From Bradysia coprophila (Eukaryota > Arthropoda > Insecta > Diptera > Sciaridae): a stretch of DNA of 64,000 nt. Made by a program: the position numbers and the translations under genes. Position 1 is the first letter of the stretch. Each line of letters opens with the position of its first letter. The notes beneath the pieces are model-generated. The model was given only the letters and a program-made list of their open reading frames with translations, did no database searches and was not told the DNA's origin. Location of the stretch: contig NW_023503373.1 in NCBI RefSeq assembly GCF_014529535.1, positions 1,364,001 to 1,428,000 of the forward strand, read 5' to 3'. This document shows, piece by piece, positions 48,301 to 57,300 of the stretch.

Positions 48301-51300
48301 GTCCAGATCATACACGCGAACAGCTGCATTTGGTGGTTCCAGTGAACAAAAGTAACCATCGGTTTCCCATTCGCTTATGAGTCTGTTGACATTTTGTATG
48401 CCGGGTGACCGATGAAACAACGACAGATCTTTGTCTCTGCTTGGCATGAATTTGAAATTTAATGTCATGTGAATCAAACGAAATAATAAAGTATTTGTAA
48501 CTCACGATGCAATATTCATTATTTCGGGCAGTCGTGCCAATTCGAAGATCGAGTCCGTCTCGGCACTGTGACGAAAACAAAAAATAAGACTCCACGATAG
48601 CGGTATTCCGGCATATTTTTATTACAAGTACATCTTCCCCGAGGATGTGAAAATCACAAAACAAAAATTAAACGGAAATCTGTTGTTGCATCAAAACGTT
48701 ACTAAACAAATCTATTTTACCGAAATTGGCTCTTCTGAAATAGTATGTTCATGTCATGCATTCCGGTAAGGAATGGATATTTTGTTAGTCCTTTCAGTCG
48801 GGGAATGCACTTATAATATTCCGGGTCACATTGCAATAAAAATACTTACGGAAGAAAATCAGTTGACGGGTGCAGATCCATTATTATCCAAAAAAATTAC
48901 AAAACGCGTGATTAAAACGCTCAAAATGTGCTCGATATTTTGATTTTTTAAATTCAAGGCTGCTTTGATCAATCATATCAAATTTTTTGATGATTAACGA
49001 TTTTAAGGGAAACATTCTGCTAGATGGTTACGTTGCTCTTACCACATATAGCATATACCCTAACATAAGGTTGAAGCCAAGACACATCTGTAAATTGATG
49101 AGGTCGTTGGTAATGTATATATTGAAAAAAGTCTTTCTAAGCTAGGTCTTTATTATGATATGATTCCATATTTCTGCTGTAGTAGAAAACTTGACGAAAA
49201 AACCTTATTTTCTGTTAGATATTTTTTTTTCATAAGAAGAAAAACCTTAAGGTTTTTATAAATTAATAATTTTCAATACGTAATCAGTGGTGGCCAATTG
49301 AAAGACCTTGAGGTTTTTTTCCTTATGACGGCAGAGTACTATAGATTGTGGATTTGAGCACTATTTCACAGGACTATCAATGACTATCAATGTCGGCAAG
49401 TCAGTCACTTCTGCCACTTCATCGAACAATATTTGCATTGAAAATGTGATCGAAAATTTAATTTCCTAACAAATGATTTTGATTTTCCGTATCTCAAAAG
49501 ACCGACTCGAAGGCAGTGCCATCGCTGATTTTTGCGGTACTGACGATAACAATTTCCACAATCTATTGTGTTGCAACTTTTAAGCTTACAGAAGTCTTGG
49601 AAAAAGTTGTTGCCAAATTGTTGATTTTCCTAATAATTTGAGTTCCTAATAATACTTTTTCGAGTTGATTGTGAGATTGGATCGGCTAGGATCAGTGTTG
49701 ATCATGAATGAAAGAAGCAAAATTTCTTGTTTCTTTTCAGTATATTTCGGATGTTATTTTGTCATCCATCTTCTCCATCTTCAGTTGAAAATTTTCACTG
49801 TTCCAATAATTTTTCGATTTATTATTAATAAATTGTGTGATCTGAATCACATCGTTAGACATAATGTTTGGTAAATTTTATGGATTACAGCTCGCAGCTG
49901 ATCAGTGCCCCAGTTATTCAACAAGAGAAATGTAACCTCAAACTCCGACCGTACATCGAATTCGAAATAAGGCCACGACGGTAACCCTACTTGGGGCTAA
50001 GTCACCTGTTCCAGTAGTGTGTTCCCTATAGAGCAGTTGATTAAGTCGCTATTGTCAGTTTTTCAACAAGAGAAATGTAACCTCAAACTCCGTGCGTACC
50101 TCGAATTCGAAATAAAGCCACGACGGTAACTCTACTTGGGGCTAAGTCACCTGTTCCAGTAGTGTGTTCCCTATAGCTTGATTAAGTCGATATATTCGTT
50201 GGACTCGACCTACTGTATGTGTGTGTCGCAATCTGAAATCGTTCAAATAAGTGTATTGAAGGTGAACTTTATACCGAATGGTGAAGTAGGCTGTGTAAAG
50301 ATGAACGGACGTGTAAATTTTTGCTCCGGAAGAAAATCGTCTTTTTGCTTTAATTTTGCCTTAATTATTTCCTCAATTTCAATTAAAATATCCATAAGTG
50401 GCATCAGTATATGAGTGTTTGTTTTCATGTGGATTAAGAACGAAATTTACGTGGATTTTGTGAGTGAGATCGAATGTCGGTGCGGTCTATGAGCTAGCAT
50501 TGGATTATAGATCTGACATCTGTGAGCGGTCATTGGAGGCACCCGTGGCTTGGATTTGGTAGTTTATTGGTGTTGAGCAATTGGACTCATCTGAACCAAT
50601 TTCATCTTCGTACGAGCTGAGCAGCACGTTCGAGGGAATTAGTGACTGTTGGAGGCTCACATATCTTGTGAGACTGTTGGAGGTCCTCTATTGTGCTATT
50701 AATTAAGCTCGTATGGTGGGACGATTGTGCATGAGGATGGAATAAAATAAAGGAATGAGAAAATACAAGTAAACAGGCAATTCGTCGCTGTGGTCAGACA
50801 AGAGGTAATTGACAAAAGACAAAAATTAAATTATATCCGCATTTAGTAACTAGTCCGATCACTTTGTCGAGCGACGGTGATTGTTGTTATATTAAGTTTC
50901 CACATACCTCGAGTACCGATCCAGCGCTGTTCATGGTAAACATGATATGTTTCATATACAATGCACGCTTACGATGGACCTGAGAGTAAAAAGGGGGATC
51001 TAAGTGGATAGCTCCCACTGTCAGTGGTTCAATGTTCAAACTCTACTGGGTATGTGTACAGGCACCAGCTCTTGATATGTCACGGTCACGGTCATGAAGG
51101 TGAACTTTATACCGAAAAGGATTCTCAGGCTGATTTATTTTTCAATGGTATATTGCCATTTTCTTTTACCGTTCTCAGTCGTTCGCTACGACATGACCAT
51201 TTTACCTTGCCTGTTCTCTACCACCTAGGCCTGTTCATTTTAGAGAAATAGTCTCAAATTCATCTGGCATGGTGTTTATCTGGTCCGGAAGACTAAAATA

Positions 51301-54300
51301 TTGGACCCGTATTTTTTTTAGAATTTTAAAAAATAGTTTAGATCTGGGGAGCTAAGCATTTGTTCAAATGTGCGAATGCGTTGGTTAGAAGAGTAAAAAA
51401 GATATACACCATCATTCTCCTCTCTTCTAACCAACGCTTTCGTACATTTGAACAAATGCTTCGCTCCCCAGATCTAAACTATTTTTTTAAATTCCAAAAA
51501 AATACGGGTCCAATATTTTAGCCTTCCGGACCAGATAAACACCATTCCAGATGAATTTAAGACTATTTCTCTAAAATGAACAGGCCTATTCCCACACATT
51601 TCCACATTTCCACACATCAGTTGAGTTGTTACTTTTGTTGTCATTCCAGTCGTTCGCTTCAACTCAATCAACCATTGAGTTCCATTATTGCAAAGTCAGC
51701 TAGCTGCTGACCAAATCAATTCGCGTAATTAGAATCATTTATTGAGCTGATGCTCTTGAGTGAATATCTTCTATTTATGCACAATGTCAGCCCGATGCTG
51801 AACAAAATATTTCTATTGTAGAGCACTTTCTACGACATGTCATGTGTACGCCATGTGTACTCTTAACGACGACATTACAAGTCATTCGCAGCGACTTAGA
51901 TCAGTGTGTAGCGATTTGAATTTTTGTTGCCGAATCCTCTTATGATTGCTGACATTGTACTCTATTGACTGCTCTTTGCTGACCGAAAGACGAACCTCTC
52001 ATGACAATTTCTTTCGAATGTCAGCTTCTTTTAATCACTATTAGCGTGTGGCATTGCCTTCCAATTCCTCGGTTCATTAGGTTATCAGGTATTTTTGTCT
52101 AATGATCCATCCTTCTCTACGGTACGATAAACATTCAATGAATTTTGGGTCGTTTTCTATTGTTCAGTTCAATCCAAAAAGCAATCGAGCACATTCAACT
52201 ATTTCGCTATAATCTGTTGTTCGCTCCAAATTAAATTTACCATTTAAAAAAAAAAAAAAAAAATTGAAATGTGGGTGTCAATGTTAGCTCGCTTTTGACC
52301 AAAAAACAACTCGTTGCCAAGTTACTTATGTTAGCCCGCTGCTTCCAAAATTTATTTGCGTTCTCTTATGACTTTCTCTCAGCGTGTAACAAACCAGTTA
52401 GTCGAAGGGAGTTACAATCCAATTATGACTTCCAAAATAGAACGCTGCAAATTTCAGTCTGTTCGTTCGTTACAATTAATTGCCAGCTCTGATCAACGAA
52501 TGACTCACTACTGTTATATGTTACTTGAAGAATTTTTATTGCTCATTGAGGTGTTGCTGTTGCCAAATCGAATTCTCATGCACATCCAGATTCCAGTGAC
52601 CAACCAATTATCTATTAGATTACGCCAGATTTCACTGACCAAACTAGTTATATATTCGATGATGTGAAATTGTGATATCCAACCAACTCTTGATTGATTG
52701 CACTTGCAAGGACTAAATCAATTTTACGCTTTCTAAGTTGTTCATCGCAGACCTTTGCCACTGAACATTCCAAAGGCTTGATCTGTTGTGATAAATTTTG
52801 AGGTTTCTTGAAAGAATATTTACTGCCTGTGTCCTATCCACACTCCGGTGAGCTGACTCCGGCCACATCCCCAGTAAATATCTTACCTCTACTCTCTATG
52901 AAACGTTGACTAGATGATTCGTTTTGTAACGTTGCCAAACTTTCACTTTTATGTTTTATTGATCGCACGTCCTCAACGAATTTTGAATCTCATTAAGTTG
53001 CTTTTGTCGTTTTGAAACCATTATCTCGTGTGTCGTTAATGACTTTGGGAAAGGAAAGACGATGTTTTCTCTTTGGAACCATATATTTGAATGAATGGGA
53101 ATCTAAACGAACATCGTATTTATATGTTTTCTACAAAATCAAAGCCTGCCTGATTCGATTCAATTGAAAGGGCTGCTTGGTCCACCACAGCTACTTCCCC
53201 TCCAAAAAAGAAATTTACTCGCTGTCACTGAGGTTGAGTAAATTGTCCTCCATTTCCATTGTTAATTGATCTTGAGCCATGGCAGCGATTGGTGCAACTG
53301 GTGGTTCTGTTGCTTGCGGGTGTGAACGTCCCCGATTGGTGACCAAGTTCGGAATGGAATGACCTGCCTGGCGGGTCAGTGGTATTTGTGACCGTCCATT
53401 ATTTGGCGCTGGAGCAGTTATTGGAGGCTGCTCCAGTACGTTGCATAACTCGCAACTTTTCGACCCACATCGCTTGAACAATTCATTTTCGACAATCCGT
53501 CATTGTCCACATTCAACCTATCCCGACGATTCTCCACCTAACATCGTTCACCCAAAAATTGTCTTTCTATACATACCTTCCACCTCAAATTACGACCCCT
53601 CATAGAAATTTCGATTTGGTTCACACTTAAATCACAGTTATGTGCAATCAATTTTACGTATGTTTAATGTAGCCAGGTGAAAGTGCACCCAGCATTTGGA
53701 TATGGATTCCGATCCCTAGGATGGAGACCAAAACGTTTGCCCAATTTGTTCAAAAACATTCACCACACGATTCGCTATACAATCCACGATTTGAACAATG
53801 CAAACGGAACGATAAACAGCATCAGTCACTTGCGGTGTGTGCGGCTTTCTAGCTAAAAACACGAAAGGTTAAAGTTAACCAGGCAGGAGCGCTGATTTGA
53901 CTAGGGACCTGAATATTTTTTGCGAATAAAATTTTTCAATTTATGGCAGTGTTCATTTGAGTTCATTTTCATACAGTGGATTAGGTCCCTTATTTGACGT
54001 TTCGAAAATAAACCGCTCCTGCTGGTTTATTTTACTCTGCCGTGCTAAAAACGAACGAAGCCTAAATGTTCACCTGAGATGCCACAACAACCAACCAACG
54101 ATGGGTGAGCCACAAGCTTTTCCTTCGCAATTCGATTTTGATCCTCTAGACACAGCCAACATTGTCCTTAAATTGGTTTACAAATGCAAGTGCACAATAC
54201 CGTTGGTCAGAATCATTCAAAAGTCAGTCATGACAATTGTTTGTCAGGAATTTACAAAAGCAACGCACAGTGCTATGATAAAAGTGAATGCCATTAGACA

Positions 54301-57300
54301 CTTTCCAATCAATTCGTCTGGTGGAATCGATGGGCTAAGACCGCGCCATTTGAAGGGTTTGATCTCGCTCACTTGTGGTGACGAATCAACGAAGCTGACT
54401 TCAGCCATTGCTAAATTTGTAAACGTCATTCGGTCAGGTAACGTTCTCTCAATTATCGAACCAGTATTTTTTGGTGCCGCATACTAATCGTCTTAGCTAA
54501 AGACAACGGTGACGTTAGACCGATAGCAATTGGCGTAGACTGGCGGGTAAAATCGGCTGCTTTGCCAAGTAAGGCAGAAATAAAGCTTACCGGCGTACAT
54601 CATACCTGTTCTTCGGCGATGCCATCATTTCATCAAAAAAAAATAACCCAACAGGGTGACCCGTGGGCTCCGGCAGCTTTCAGCATCGGTTTGATGCCAT
54701 TAACTCATTCATTGAGGTCACGATTGAATGCAGAATTTTTGAATGATGGCGTCATTATCGATGATTTCAAATCGGTTCTAGACATTAGGAAAGTAATTGC
54801 CTTTTCCAATGGATCCGGTCTCACATGCACTGACAACACTGATTCAAAGAGTTGTTTACAAATTGAGGCTGCACGGAAAAGGCCATTTAAAATTACTTTT
54901 AACGTGGAATATTGGTTGTGTTACATCCCAGAGTGTTCATTAGTGAGGTCAGAGAAGGAGTAGCACGAAATTCCATAATTTAAGATTTTATTTCATCGCT
55001 TGGTTTAACACGCTATTGGAAGCCTGTACAATAGTCATAACCTCAACCGTTCAAGTCATCGAAAACAAACTGAGATACAGATTGGATTATATTAGTCTAG
55101 TATTTAAGGACCAAAATGCAGCGAACGTTTACAACTTAGTTTTTAATATATCCGCTGCTAACAGCATTTCTTCGGCATGCTATGGAGGGAGCCTTCTTTA
55201 TTTAGGTCTAAGAACCGAGGCTCCCTCCATAGCATGCCCAAAAAATGCTTATAAAAGTGGGTATGTTAAAAACTAAGCTGTAAACGTTCGACGTCCTTAA
55301 ATACTATAGACTATATAGATGATGTTTACCTTTGCGCATAGCCTAAAGATCCATTTTTAGAAATTCTTAAGTTAAACAACGTCAACTGGCAAACCGAACT
55401 CCTCTGGACATCTCGGATATTCAATCTAATTCAATCATACAAAATCAAACAGACAAAAATTATAGACAGACCAACATCATAAGACTTGCGCCATATGGTC
55501 TTTCCCGCCGGGATGGCAAACGACCGGGCGGCATCACGAGCTACCCATGGAACCGAGGAAGCTTACTGATACGGAACGTAACGGTAGTCAACACAACCGC
55601 TATTTCTTATCTAAACCTAACGATTTAGAGCAGAAATGCGTTGGCATAGTTTTACATACACTAGCTACGAAAAAGTTAATCAGCATCTGAAGTTGCAACA
55701 AAATGAATATTTTTTGATAAATTTTTTTCTGTGAACTGAATTTTTTTTGTAGTGGAACAAAACCTCAAATTTATACTTCAAAGCCACATTCATCGATACA
55801 CTACCCATGCATATTTGGTGTCATTAGAAAGCTAAGACCAGTAGCAATTAGGGAAAATTTTTGATGTATTCGTTGCTTTTCGAATGCACAGAAACCGTCA
55901 GAAGTTCGCCGAAATAATCACATTTTTACCCATACTTTCAACTGCTCGTAACTCCTCAGGGTTGCATTTTACCCCCCATGATCGACTATTTGCCCCGAAA
56001 GTACATGCAATTACTTTTCTACACCTCACACGACCTTGTACGTTTCGTGTAGCCGGAGATATTTCCAGATGAAAAGTGCATGTTTTCGGCTTTCGATCAC
56101 CTCTCGCTATCCACACAAGCATCGATGAATAAAAAAAAAAATATTTTTAGTCTCTAGGGACCAATACCTGTTGAGGTACATATAAACAAGGCATCAGAAC
56201 AGTCGGAGCGTTTGCTGCGACTTAGCCCCGTACGATCCGTAATCCTATTTCGTCCGTAACCATAATACGTCCGTAGCCGTAATACGCCCGGAACCCTAAT
56301 ACGTCTACAACCCTCTAATGCGTCTGTTACCAAAATGCAAGTCAAGTTGGGCATGGTCAAATTTACTGAAAGTGTTCATTTTTAAAATTGCGCATAGCGC
56401 AATTACGAAAGCCCGTACGAAGTACCTCTCAAATAAAACCAACAATTTACGACATTATTTTATAAACCCAAATTTTTTTGCCAACTTTCCATTGGGTATT
56501 CAATTACCTCTCAAATAAAACAAAAACTAGCAAAATCGGTTGAGATTTACTCGATTTATGTGCAAAAAGCACTTAGGGCCGAGTAGCGGCCTTAGTCCAA
56601 GGGCGCAAATTTGAAACTTTTTTTGCCATCATTCTATTCGGCATTCAATTATCTCTCAAATGAAACAAAAACTAGCAAAATCGGATGAGATTTACTCGAT
56701 TTATGTGCAAAAAACACTTAGGGCCGAGTAGCGGCCTTAGTCCAAGGGCCCAAATTTGAAAAATTTTTCGCCACGTTCTTTTCGGTATTCAATTACCTTC
56801 CATAAAAAACTAAATCTAGCAAAATCGGATGAGATTTACTCGATTTATGTGCAAAAAACACTTAGGGCCGAGTAGCGGCCTTAGTCCAAGGGCCCAAATT
56901 TTAAACTTTTTTCGCCACGTTCTTTTCGGTATTCAATTACCTTCCATAAAAAACTAAATCTAGCAAAATCGGATGAGATTTACTCGATTTATGTGCAAAA
57001 AACACTTAGGGCCGAGTAGCGGCCTTAGTCCAAGGGCCCAAATTTGAAACTTTTTTTGCCATCATTCTATTCGGCATTCAACTATCTCTCAAATGAAACA
57101 AAATCTAGCAAAATCGGATGAGATTTACTCGATTTATGTGCAAAAAACACTTAGGGCCGAGTAGCGGCCTTAGTCCAAGGGCCCAAATTTGAAACATTTT
57201 TTGCCATCATTCTATTCGGTATTCAATTATCTCTCAAATAAAACAAAATCTAGCAAAATCGGATGAGATTTACTCGATTTATGTGCAAAAAACACTTAGG

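Larger units (their letters stand above)
44559..49335 (-). mobile_element. apparently intact 4.8-kb DNA transposon
   Basis: The termini TCTGCCGTCATAAGGAAAAA then AACC are inverted at both ends (44559-44582 and 49312-49335), with further CATAAG plus A-run subterminal repeats near 44630 and 49230. GT on both sides may be a 2-bp target duplication, but this is not certain. The element carries one four-exon gene and lies inside the first intron of ppk-E. I cannot assign a superfamily. Confidence 0.75.
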
